8,618 bases of DNA from Methanobacterium sp. (GTDB taxonomy: Archaea > Methanobacteriota > Methanobacteria > Methanobacteriales > Methanobacteriaceae): positions 5,872-14,489 of the forward strand of contig PMMV01000110.1 of the NCBI GenBank assembly GCA_003162115.1, in the 5' to 3' direction. Shown here piece by piece: positions 1-5,425 of the stretch (its first letter is position 1; every line of letters begins with the position of its first letter). The translations under genes and the position numbers were made by a program. The notes beneath the pieces were generated by a model. It searched no databases, was not told the origin of the DNA, and was given only the letters and a program-made list of their open reading frames with translations.

Positions 1-53
1 ACACCGCCTGGTAAAAATTTTTTAGATTCATTGAAGAGTTCTTCAGACCTCAT
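1..53 (-). CDS. hemL: Glutamate-1-semialdehyde 2,1-aminomutase, N-terminal fragment (gene runs off the left edge)
   Basis: Reading leftward from the ATG at 53, the first 17 codons give MRSEELFNESKKFLPGGV, with the last codon cut by the window edge. This is the characteristic start of HemL, where a short SxxLFxxAxxxxPGGV helix-turn precedes the PLP-enzyme body. HemL converts glutamate-1-semialdehyde to 5-aminolevulinate, the precursor of all tetrapyrroles in organisms using the C5 pathway, including cobamides and coenzyme F430 in methanogens. The start lies only 2 bases after the cbiC stop, so the two genes are almost certainly cotranscribed. Only the amino terminus is visible, so PLP lysine and completeness cannot be judged. 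The identification rests on a short but distinctive stretch. Confidence 0.8.
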   Translation of the reverse strand, partial: MRSEELFNESKKFLPGG

Positions 54-55
54 TT

Positions 56-715
56 TTAATCACTCCCTTTTAGATTAATAAGAGAATTTATGGTTGCTAC
101 AGCAACGGGTGTCCCCCCCTTAGGACCTTCAGTCACTAAATTGGGTATGTCTGTATTTTGAAGTGCCTTTTTCGATTCAGCTGCCCCTACAAATCCGACT
201 GGAACACCAATTAATGAACGCACACTCATTTGATTATTTTTAACCAATTTTAAAACTTCCAAAAGTGCTGTTGGTGCGTTTCCAACTATTACTATCCCAT
301 CAAAGTCTTCTTCAGCTGCAACTCTAATGGCAGCAGCAGCACGTGTAATACCATCTGCCTTTGCAATTGAAACTGCCCTTTCATCATTAATATAACATAT
401 AACTTTGCCAGTGTATTTGTTAATCCCAGTTTTAACCATATTAATGTCCGTCAAAATATCTTTTTTATCCTCAATAGCTCTTAAACTTGCTTTCACAAAG
501 TTTTTACTCATTTTTGTTATATCAGCGTACTCAGGATCCGCTGTTGAATGAACAATTCTCTCGACTATAGCTCGCTCATTAGAGGACATATCCTTGGTTT
601 TGTCGTCTATAAGAGATCTTACTATCTCCCTACTTTTTTCAGCTATTTCATAGCCCTGTTTTGTTGATGCGCCCATGGAAATGGTTACATTTACAGAATC
701 TTCTCTTTTACTCAT
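56..715 (-). CDS. cbiC: Cobalt-precorrin-8 methylmutase (precorrin-8X methylmutase)
   Basis: The 219-aa product is a recognisable CbiC/CobH. The enzyme moves the C-11 methyl group to C-12 to form cobyrinate (anaerobic route) in cytoplasmic cobamide synthesis. Visible family signatures are RIVHSTADPEYA at residues 53-64, where His56 corresponds to the catalytic histidine of CobH; a central VIVGNAPTALLEVL segment; GVPVGFVGAAESK; and a C-terminal GPKGGTPVAVATINSL segment. The length matches the family (about 210-220 aa). The start at 715 is preceded by GAGAAGGT, a moderate SD. The next in-frame Met (residue 14) would give MGASTKQGYE and remains possible. It is followed after 2 bases by hemL, linking early and late tetrapyrrole steps, and is divergent from the ABC permease gene. 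Confidence 0.93.
   Translation of the reverse strand: MSKREDSVNVTISMGASTKQGYEIAEKSREIVRSLIDDKTKDMSSNERAIVERIVHSTADPEYADITKMSKNFVKASLRAIEDKKDILTDINMVKTGINKYTGKVICYINDERAVSIAKADGITRAAAAIRVAAEEDFDGIVIVGNAPTALLEVLKLVKNNQMSVRSLIGVPVGFVGAAESKKALQNTDIPNLVTEGPKGGTPVAVATINSLINLKGSD
59..67 (-). promoter_or_regulatory. Ribosome binding site of hemL, inside the end of cbiC
   Basis: The minus strand reads GGGAGTGAT, a good match to the archaeal SD sequence GGAGGTGAT, 5 bases before the ATG at 53. It overlaps the cbiC stop codon, so ribosomes ending cbiC sit on the hemL start signal. This supports both the hemL start and translational coupling. Confidence 0.7.
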
Positions 716-760
716 AATACCTTCTCAATAAACTCTGATCTAAACTATGTAGATATAGGT

Positions 761-769
761 TATAAATTA
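761..769 (-). promoter_or_regulatory. Probable TATA box for cbiC-hemL
   Basis: The minus strand reads TAATTTATA here, an AT-only element resembling the methanogen TATA box. It lies about 50 bases before the cbiC ATG, which would place the transcription start near 736-742 and leave a leader of about 20-25 nt carrying the GAAGGT SD. The whole 716-881 gap is AT-rich, so the assignment is tentative. Confidence 0.4.
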
Positions 770-851
770 ATTTATGAAAATATTTAAATGAACATTTCTT
801 TGAATAAAATATTAAGTGGTTAAGAAATATCTTTATGGTTTTCTGAACAAA

Positions 852-862
852 TTATTATAAAA
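852..862 (+). promoter_or_regulatory. Possible TATA box giving a leaderless ABC permease mRNA
   Basis: The element TTATTATAAAA is centred about 25 bases before the permease ATG at 882. Archaeal transcription usually starts 22-27 bases after the TATA centre, so the transcript would begin at or next to the ATG. No SD-like sequence lies between 863 and 881, which agrees with leaderless initiation. The positions are observed; leaderless start is inferred. Confidence 0.4.
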
Positions 863-881
863 CCCTAAAGATAATATATAC

Positions 882-1562
882 ATGGATATTTACAAACTAT
901 CCTTAAAGAATCTTCGCAGAAACAAGTTAAGGAATTTGTTCGCTATTTTAAGAATTACATTGGGAGTTCTTATCCTACTAATTTTAATAAGTTCAGGATT
1001 GGGTTTAAATACTTTTTTAAAACAAGCTAATTCATTTAATCTAGAGTCTAATGGAAATAATTCACAATCGATAGTAACCACTATCACAGATCAGATTAAT
1101 TCATTGTTAGGGACCAGTCACAGTAATTCTGTTGTAATAAATAGGATTAGGGAATTAGTAAATAATATTGTTTATATTATTGATGGACTAGCTAGCTTAG
1201 TATTTCTAGTGGGTATACTGGACATTATTAATACAATGGGTTTCAATTTAAATGAAAGAAAACGTGAAATAGGCATATTAAAAACATTAGGCTTCTCAAA
1301 AAGACAGTTAATCTTGAGTTTATCATTTGAAGCTGGAATTTTAGGATTTTTAGGGTCTATCGGAGGAGTATTAATAGGATCAATTGGATTGATCTTAGTA
1401 GCAGACATTATTGGAATTCCCATATCCATATTAATACCATCATGGCTAATAATAGGAGTTATAATCATTACTACAATATTATGTATAATTTTAGGTCTTT
1501 TCCCAGCGTGGTTTGCAGTTGAAAGGAATGTTGAGGAGGCACTGGCCAATGAACGAAGCTGA
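882..1562 (+). CDS. Short FtsX/MacB-type ABC transporter permease lacking most of the extracytoplasmic domain
   Basis: The 226-aa membrane protein keeps the framework of MacB/LolC-type permeases. It has a basic amphipathic N-terminus (LSLKNLRRNKLRN, 6-18), TM1 at about 19-42, TM2 at about 96-119, a cytoplasmic coupling segment NERKREIGILKTLGFSKRQ (124-142), TM3 at about 150-177 and TM4 at about 187-210. The tail AWFAVERNVEEAL resembles the usual family ending. Family members are normally about 370-400 aa, with a domain of roughly 200 residues between TM1 and TM2; here only about 50 residues remain (43-95). The stretch SIVTTITDQINSLLG looks like the end of the usual domain, suggesting an in-frame internal deletion. 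Arg24 sits inside TM1, where relatives tend to have a small residue. The gene overlaps the ATPase gene by 14 bases. It may be a minimal permease or a decaying gene. Confidence 0.75.
   Translation: MDIYKLSLKNLRRNKLRNLFAILRITLGVLILLILISSGLGLNTFLKQANSFNLESNGNNSQSIVTTITDQINSLLGTSHSNSVVINRIRELVNNIVYIIDGLASLVFLVGILDIINTMGFNLNERKREIGILKTLGFSKRQLILSLSFEAGILGFLGSIGGVLIGSIGLILVADIIGIPISILIPSWLIIGVIIITTILCIILGLFPAWFAVERNVEEALANERS
1533..1539 (+). promoter_or_regulatory. Strong ribosome binding site fixing the ABC ATPase start
   Basis: GAGGAGG lies 9 bases before the ATG at 1549 and inside the end of the permease gene. It selects 1549 over the upstream in-frame TTG at 1513 and ATG at 1528, neither of which has a comparable SD. 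It indicates translational coupling of permease and ATPase. Confidence 0.75.
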
Positions 1563-2223
1563 GAAGGATAACACACATTTTGAATTGAATGAAGTTTGGA
1601 AGATCTACAAAAATGGAGACAAAATCGTTCATGCCCTGTCCCGAATAAACTGCTCTTTCACGAGGGGTTCTTTCAACATCATACACGGTCCTTCAGGTTG
1701 CGGTAAATCAACCATGATCAGAATAATAGGACTCTTAGAAACACCTACTATGGGAAAAGTATTGATAAACGGTGAGAATACCAGTAATCTATCCCAAAAA
1801 AAGAGAAATTCAATAATGAGGAATAAAATTGGTTTAGTGTTCAAAGGTTCAAATCTTATACCCATCATAAATGCAGTTGACAATTTAACACTTCCCATGC
1901 TACATTCTGACAATAATAAAGCCAAGGAACTTCTAAAAAAGGTCGGATTCACTGATTATAATAAATTTCCAAATGAAATGTCGGTTGAAGAGGAACAAAG
2001 GGTTTGCATAGCCCGTGCCATGGTTAATAATCATTCTATAATATTGTTAGATGAACCCACAGGAGATCTCCATACCATAGAGTCAGATAACATTATAGAA
2101 CTTCTACTGGAATTGAACCAGACCCAAGGATTGACAATGATCCTAACCACCAATAACAGGAGACTTCCCCAGTCTGTTAACAACACAGTTGAAATGATAG
2201 ATGGAACTATTTTAAAAAAATAA
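1549..2223 (+). CDS. ABC transporter ATP-binding protein (LolD/MacB type) with degenerate catalytic motifs
   Basis: The 224-aa protein is a single ABC ATPase domain of the LolD/MacB/FtsE type that would pair with the preceding permease. Intact elements are the A-loop Tyr20 (WKIYKNG), Walker A GPSGCGKST (47-55), and Walker B IILLDEP with Asp168 and catalytic Glu169. Four coupling or hydrolysis elements differ from consensus. The Q-loop Gln is Lys99 (VFKGSNL), the LSGGE/Q signature reads MSVEE (144-148), the D-loop Asp is His175 (TGDLHT), and the H-loop His is Asn202 (TTNN). Each altered codon checked (AAA, GTT, GAA, CAT, AAT) is one base from a consensus codon. The protein should still bind ATP, but normal hydrolysis-driven transport is doubtful. 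Either the pair is recently relaxed and decaying in frame, or it has become a nucleotide-sensing, non-transporting module. Family assignment is firm; activity is inferred. Confidence 0.85.
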   Translation: MNEAEKDNTHFELNEVWKIYKNGDKIVHALSRINCSFTRGSFNIIHGPSGCGKSTMIRIIGLLETPTMGKVLINGENTSNLSQKKRNSIMRNKIGLVFKGSNLIPIINAVDNLTLPMLHSDNNKAKELLKKVGFTDYNKFPNEMSVEEEQRVCIARAMVNNHSIILLDEPTGDLHTIESDNIIELLLELNQTQGLTMILTTNNRRLPQSVNNTVEMIDGTILKK

Positions 2224-2345
2224 ATATTTTATTGAAGTTTTACTCATTTAAAAAAATCTGTTAAAGTAAAGGAAGTTAAACTAAGAATTAATATCAAAAA
2301 AACTATTAATTGTTATTGTTATCCTATTTACAGGTTTTTAGTTCT
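2224..2345. other. Convergent intergenic region between ABC ATPase and RDD gene
   Basis: This 122-base AT-rich gap separates two converging genes. It holds short T-runs on both strands (for example TATTTTATTGAAGTTTT just after 2223 on plus), which could serve as archaeal U-rich termination sites. No strong hairpin is visible. Confidence 0.35.
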
Positions 2346-2771
2346 TTACAATCTTTTTTTGTTTTTGTTAGTACCAACACGTACAACATAGGTGCCTGAA
2401 ACCTTGTCAAGGATCCTGTCATTTGAATCACCAAAAATGAAGCCCAGTAAGACATCTACAATAAGGGGGATGTATAAAATTTTTGATAAACTTCTAATAA
2501 AAGCTTTTTTATAGCCCATATTCCCATTGAAAGTCATTACTTGCAATCTTAATAGGTTTTTACCCAGAGTTGAATTTGTTTTTCCCTCCATAAATGTGAA
2601 ATAAACTATTATAATGATCGCTGTCATAAAAATCCAGTAATTTAGTACAGAGAAGATACCTACTCTGGCAAACAGCAAGAATATAACGGCACTTATTATA
2701 TACATGAAAAGCGTTAGAATAATTATATCCACAATTAAAGCTGCAAATCGCCGACCCCATAAATTCTCCAT
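2346..2771 (-). CDS. RDD-family integral membrane protein
   Basis: The 141-aa protein matches the RDD family, small membrane proteins of largely unknown function, some proposed to take part in ion transport. It opens with WGRRFAALIVDIIIL (5-19), which supplies the family Arg (Arg8) and first Asp (Asp15). The central STLGKNLLRLQVMT segment is the usual TLGKRLLGLRV motif. The C-terminal DRILDKVSGTYVV holds the later Asp (Asp122). Three hydrophobic segments are visible at about 10-36, 42-60 and 95-115, and the tail is basic (NKNKKRL). The ATG at 2771 is preferred because AGTGGT lies just upstream; a GTG at 2780 would add three residues and overlap that SD. Its substrate cannot be told from sequence. 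Confidence 0.85.
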   Translation of the reverse strand: MENLWGRRFAALIVDIIILTLFMYIISAVIFLLFARVGIFSVLNYWIFMTAIIIIVYFTFMEGKTNSTLGKNLLRLQVMTFNGNMGYKKAFIRSLSKILYIPLIVDVLLGFIFGDSNDRILDKVSGTYVVRVGTNKNKKRL

Positions 2772-2784
2772 GTTTACCACTTCG

Positions 2785-2856
2785 TTAAAAATTGTTAATT
2801 CCCGATTTTTTTAAGATATTGAAGATTTTTCGAACATCTTTCATTATCAGTGACAT
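2785..2856 (-). CDS. Possible 23-aa upstream ORF in the leader of the RDD gene (doubtful)
   Basis: On the minus strand an ATG at 2856 opens a 23-codon frame, MSLIMKDVRKIFNILKKSG followed by INNF, ending 13 bases before the RDD ATG. It is in a different frame from the RDD gene and starts about 6-10 bases after the transcription start expected from the TATA box at 2885-2892. It has no clear SD and could be a chance frame in AT-rich DNA. If translated, it would be a leader peptide or microprotein with a basic amphipathic helix. Confidence 0.15.
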   Translation of the reverse strand: MSLIMKDVRKIFNILKKSGINNF

Positions 2857-2884
2857 GTCTTTAATTCTCTTTTAGTGCTCTTTA

Positions 2885-2892
2885 TTTATAAA
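2885..2892 (-). promoter_or_regulatory. Probable TATA box for the RDD gene
   Basis: TTTATAAA, within the 10-base palindrome ATTTATAAAT, is a near-ideal archaeal TATA element. It predicts transcription leftward from about 2860-2866 and a leader of about 90 nt before the RDD ATG. Being palindromic, its direction is inferred from the minus-strand gene downstream. Confidence 0.5.
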
Positions 2893-2954
2893 TATTATTG
2901 CAATAAAATATTATTTTCCTTTAACTTCTATAATTGATAGAATTTAAAGTTAAA

Positions 2955-3965
2955 CTAGCACACCCTTGGCACCGGATCTGCAATTGGAGCTTCAAGTATC
3001 CTCTTACCACCCAATAGAGTTTCAATAATTACATGAGCTTCATCTGTTACTTCCCCTATTATCTGAGCATCTTTACCATACTTATTATTTTTAATAGCCT
3101 GTAATATCTTATCTGCCTTATCTGCTTCAACTCCCATTATAACTTTGCCCTCATTTGCTACCTCATATGGGTCTATGCCCAACATTTCAGAAGCAGCCAC
3201 TACTTCATCTTTCAATGGAACTTTTTCTTCATCAATGAGCATACCAACCTTTGATTTTGAAGCAAGTTCGTTGAGTGCATTTGCAATTCCACCCCTAGTA
3301 GGATCTTTCATTGCATTTACTCCTCCTACTTTAAGAGCTGCTTCAACCATTCCCCAAACTGGTGCAACATCGGATTTGAGATCTGTTTCAAAACCGAATC
3401 CTTCCCTGTATGACATCAAGGATATTCCATGATCACCAACACTTCCTGTGAGAATTATTTTATCGCCAATTTTAAGGCCCGAATCCCTTTTAACCTCTCC
3501 CTTTTTAACAATGCCTATGCCTGTAGTTGTTATGATAATTTTATCAAGTTTATCATGTTCCATTACCTTGGTATCACCGGTTATTATAGCGACATCAGCT
3601 TCTCTGCAGACTGCATCCATTGACTTTATTATTCTCTCAAAATCTTCACCAGAAAATCCCTCGCTTATTACCATGGCATTTGTAATTGCAAGAGGCTTCG
3701 CACCCATGACTGAAACATCATTAACTGTGCCTGCTATGGATATCGTTCCGATATTCCCTCCAGGAAAAAATATGGGATCAACTGTATGACTGTCTGTGCT
3801 CACAACAATTTCATAATCATCAAATGGTATTGTGGCCCCATCATCAAGATCATCGAGTCCTACTCCACCGTTAACACTTTTATTTTTAAGATTTCCAAGT
3901 ATGATTTCTGATATGAGACCCTGCATGATCCCGCCACCAGCACCGTGCGACATTCCTATTTTCAT
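2955..3965 (-). CDS. hypE: Hydrogenase maturation protein HypE (carbamoyl dehydratase)
   Basis: The 336-aa protein is a full-length HypE of the AIRS/PurM superfamily. HypE accepts a carbamoyl group from HypF on its C-terminal cysteine and uses ATP to dehydrate it to a thiocyanate. The cyanide is then passed through HypC/HypD to iron in NiFe hydrogenases, which methanogens depend on. Visible marks are the N-terminal GMSHGAGGGIMQGLI, the ATP-site region with DSHTVDPIFFPGGNIG and GTVNDVSVMGA, the ITGDTKVM segment, DPTRGGIANALNELA in the C-terminal domain, and the terminal PRVC with essential Cys336. The start at 3965 is chosen because GGTGA lies 5 bases upstream; the ATG at 3977 would add four residues and contains that SD. 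No other hyp genes are nearby. Confidence 0.95.
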   Translation of the reverse strand: MKIGMSHGAGGGIMQGLISEIILGNLKNKSVNGGVGLDDLDDGATIPFDDYEIVVSTDSHTVDPIFFPGGNIGTISIAGTVNDVSVMGAKPLAITNAMVISEGFSGEDFERIIKSMDAVCREADVAIITGDTKVMEHDKLDKIIITTTGIGIVKKGEVKRDSGLKIGDKIILTGSVGDHGISLMSYREGFGFETDLKSDVAPVWGMVEAALKVGGVNAMKDPTRGGIANALNELASKSKVGMLIDEEKVPLKDEVVAASEMLGIDPYEVANEGKVIMGVEADKADKILQAIKNNKYGKDAQIIGEVTDEAHVIIETLLGGKRILEAPIADPVPRVC

Positions 3966-3970
3966 AAGGT

Positions 3971-3975
3971 TCACC
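3971..3975 (-). promoter_or_regulatory. Ribosome binding site deciding the hypE start
   Basis: GGTGA on the minus strand stands 5 bases before the ATG at 3965 and favours it over the upstream in-frame ATG at 3977. Confidence 0.6.
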
Positions 3976-4013
3976 ATTTTCCTTTTTTAAATATTTTAAT
4001 TTAAACTAAGTAA

Positions 4014-4028
4014 GATAATCCGATTATC
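4014..4028. promoter_or_regulatory. Perfect 7-1-7 palindrome upstream of hypE, candidate operator
   Basis: GATAATC-C-GATTATC is a perfect inverted repeat 49 bases upstream of the hypE ATG. On the minus strand it directly follows a TATA-like TTTATTTG (4029-4036). It would thus lie between the TATA box and the transcription start, where a bound repressor would block RNA polymerase. The half-sites resemble metalloregulator (Fur-like) sites, but spacing differs, and no regulator can be named. Confidence 0.35.
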
Positions 4029-4268
4029 AAATAAATCAGTAAAAATTTCTGGATTCTTAACTTTAAAGTATCATAATTATATATCAAATATTATTTAGAT
4101 CAATATATTTCAGATTTTATTAGTCATTAAAAAGTTTATATTGAGGTATTAGATCATCAAATATAAAAACATGATACTGAATTAATCTTAAATAAATATA
4201 TTGAAACACTTTTTGAAACCATTTAATAATAAACTTGTATAAAAGGTTAGATTTTATCTTACATTACA

Positions 4269-4598
4269 TTACACCTGTCTTATAAAGACTTGAAATAATT
4301 TAAAAGGCTTTTTTGGGGGTGTACTAGGTTTTTCACCTTGATATATTATTTTAACTTCATATCCCAATGGTATGTCCTTAAATTTGTTGTCTAGAACCGT
4401 TGATCCAAAAACATCTACTTCTCCCTTCTCAGTATCCAAGGTATATTTGGTGCTGTGATACATTCCAACATCATCTTCTCTGCGAATATATTTACCACTT
4501 ATCTCATCACCAATAGCTTCGGGTCTCCAAATTTCGTCTTCAGGATCCTTAATCTCTTCCCATTCATTATTTTTTTTATTACGCATCTTTTTAACCAT
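4269..4598 (-). CDS. Uncharacterised small soluble protein with an OB-fold-like pattern
   Basis: I do not recognise this 109-aa protein as a named family. The N-terminus is basic (VKKMRNKKNN, 2-11) and followed by an acidic linker with Trp13 and Trp24 (WRPEAIGDEISGKYI). A series of short beta-like strands follows: ISGKYIRRE, KYTLDTEKG, VDVFGSTVLD, YEVKIIYQG and FKLFQVFIR. There is no signal peptide or membrane segment. The order GDxIxGxY, YxL, VFGxTxLD, GxxVxIxYxG resembles small OB-fold nucleic-acid-binding or phage-type proteins; that is a pattern impression, not a proven homology. The ATG at 4598 is preferred over a TTG at 4607, with a weak GGATTGAT upstream. Another Met lies at residue 5. 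The gene stands alone, with its own TATA box. Confidence 0.7.
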   Translation of the reverse strand: MVKKMRNKKNNEWEEIKDPEDEIWRPEAIGDEISGKYIRREDDVGMYHSTKYTLDTEKGEVDVFGSTVLDNKFKDIPLGYEVKIIYQGEKPSTPPKKPFKLFQVFIRQV

Positions 4599-4656
4599 GT
4601 TAATCAATCCATCTTAATTAGCACCAAATTATTTAACCTCATTTACAAAAAAGAAG

Positions 4657-4666
4657 CTTTATAAGG
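4657..4666 (-). promoter_or_regulatory. Probable TATA box for the 109-aa protein gene
   Basis: CCTTATAAAG on the minus strand is a good archaeal TATA element 59 bases before the ATG at 4598. It predicts a start near 4635 and a leader of about 35-40 nt. Confidence 0.5.
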
Positions 4667-4916
4667 TTGACTATTGACTATTTAATCTTATTCTTGAATG
4701 AATTTTGAGTATTTTCATTTAAAGTATGATAAGTAAATGTTTAATTTTATTTGTTCTATTCTTAAATATTCTCGACCAGTTAAAACAACATATTTTTAAG
4801 TCTTCACCAATAAAAAATGGATCAATAGAAAACTTAAATGATCAATGTTGGTTAAAGTTTTATTGAATCTATAGATATAAAATTAAGAATATTAATATAC
4901 TGTTATCTACAAATGA

Positions 4917-4941
4917 AATCTTTCCTAAGGAAGATTTTTTT
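4917..4941 (+). terminator. Hairpin followed by a seven-T tract in a gene-free region
   Basis: AATCTT, one unpaired T, then CC pairs with GG and AAGATT around a TAA loop, and the right arm runs into seven Ts (4935-4941). This looks like an intrinsic terminator for plus-strand transcription. No gene lies upstream on that strand within this gap, so it would end an unannotated RNA or protect rps8e from read-through, or it may be chance. Confidence 0.25.
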
Positions 4942-4960
4942 AGGTAAATCTAAATTAAAT

Positions 4961-4972
4961 AAATTATAATAT
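4961..4972 (+). promoter_or_regulatory. Probable TATA box for the rps8e operon
   Basis: AAATTATAATAT precedes rps8e and predicts a transcription start near 4990, leaving a leader of about 50 nt. The predicted start falls within the inverted repeat at 4977-5014. Confidence 0.4.
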
Positions 4973-4976
4973 CTGA

Positions 4977-5014
4977 TTATCATACATGATGAAAATTTCA
5001 TGAATATGAGATAA
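4977..5014. repeat. Imperfect inverted repeat in the rps8e promoter/leader
   Basis: The core ATGAAA-A-TTTCAT (4989-5001) is a perfect palindrome. With a one-base shift the outer arms TTATC (4977-4981) and GATAA (5010-5014) also pair, with partial matches between. It straddles the predicted transcription start of rps8e and could be an operator or a leader RNA hairpin. Confidence 0.3.
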
Positions 5015-5033
5015 AATTACATTTTAAGCTTTA

Positions 5034-5039
5034 GAGGTG
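5034..5039 (+). promoter_or_regulatory. Ribosome binding site of rps8e
   Basis: The strand reads AGAGGTGAAATA immediately before the ATG at 5045, giving an AGGTGA core that matches the 3' end of archaeal 16S rRNA. Confidence 0.7.
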
Positions 5040-5044
5040 AAATA

Positions 5045-5425
5045 ATGGCAATTTGGCAAGGAAAATCATTAAGAAAACCAAGTGGTGCTCGTGCAAAGAC
5101 CTACAGAAACAAAAGAAATATGGAATTTGGAAGAGACCCAGCAGATACCAAGATCGGAGATCGTAAAGTCAAAATTATTAGAACAAAAGGCGGTAACGAG
5201 AAAATAAGACTGGCAAATGACAAAAACATTAACGTTGTGGACCCTAAAACCAATAAAGTACAGGTTGCAGAGATCATGACCGTCGTTGAAAACACAGCAA
5301 ATACTCACTTTGTTAGACGTAATATCATAACCAAAGGCGCCGTTGTAGATACTAGTCTCGGCAAGGTTAAAGTAACCTCAAGGCCAGGCCAGCACGGCAT
5401 GATAAATGGTGTGCTTGTTGAATGA
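5045..5425 (+). CDS. rps8e: Ribosomal protein S8e
   Basis: The 126-aa basic protein is archaeal S8e, a component of the small ribosomal subunit shared with eukaryotes and absent from bacteria. The opening [19 protein letters not shown] is diagnostic. It is followed by a lysine/arginine-rich body, the central [35 protein letters not shown] and the terminal [14 protein letters not shown]. Length is normal and nothing is missing. A strong SD precedes the ATG. The last 20 bases overlap the start of polB2, so a ribosomal gene and a replication gene are cotranscribed and probably translationally coupled. Confidence 0.97.
   Translation: MAIWQGKSLRKPSGARAKTYRNKRNMEFGRDPADTKIGDRKVKIIRTKGGNEKIRLANDKNINVVDPKTNKVQVAEIMTVVENTANTHFVRRNIITKGAVVDTSLGKVKVTSRPGQHGMINGVLVE

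Larger units (their letters stand above)
3966..4268. other. AT-rich intergenic region upstream of hypE
   Basis: This gap of about 300 bases holds the hypE leader, a 15-base palindrome (4014-4028) and several TATA-like stretches, for example ATATATAATTATGATA on the minus strand near 4069-4084. It also holds the downstream end of the next minus-strand gene, with a short TTACATTACATTACAC repeat at 4259-4274. I see no credible ORF and no RNA gene in it. Confidence 0.5.
4599..5044. other. Long AT-rich intergenic region between divergent genes
   Basis: These 446 bases separate the minus-strand 109-aa protein from plus-strand rps8e and hold promoters for both. A hairpin with a T-tract lies at 4917-4941, and an imperfect inverted repeat at 4977-5014. 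An 18-codon frame at 4913-4969 (MKSFLRKIFLGKSKLNKL) has no SD and overlaps the hairpin, so I do not call it. Short GATCAAT repeats occur near 4819 and 4840. No tRNA or known riboswitch is seen. Confidence 0.5.

Noticed and set aside
1513..1548. Upstream TTG (1513) or ATG (1528) as the ABC ATPase start
   Set aside because: The extra residues do not match the family and the strong GAGGAGG lies just before 1549 and downstream of both.
1172..1576. 134-codon minus-strand frame opposite the permease
   Set aside because: It is antisense to a gene with clear family motifs, has no SD, and its product is rich in Ile/Pro/Ser/Asn as expected from a reversed membrane-protein gene.
2772..2780. GTG at 2780 as the RDD protein start
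   Set aside because: It overlaps the AGTGGT that serves as SD for the ATG at 2771, and family members start close to the WxRRF motif.
3145..3789. Several plus-strand frames opposite hypE
   Set aside because: They are shadows of the strongly conserved hypE coding strand and have no recognisable domain or SD.
4259..4274. TTACATTACATTACAC repeat as the start of a repeat array
   Set aside because: Only two to three short units overlap the end of the 109-aa gene, with no spacers or further copies; no CRISPR-like structure exists in the window.
4913..4969. 18-codon frame MKSFLRKIFLGKSKLNKL before rps8e
   Set aside because: There is no SD, it overlaps a hairpin, and short Lys/Leu/Phe-rich frames arise easily in such AT-rich DNA.
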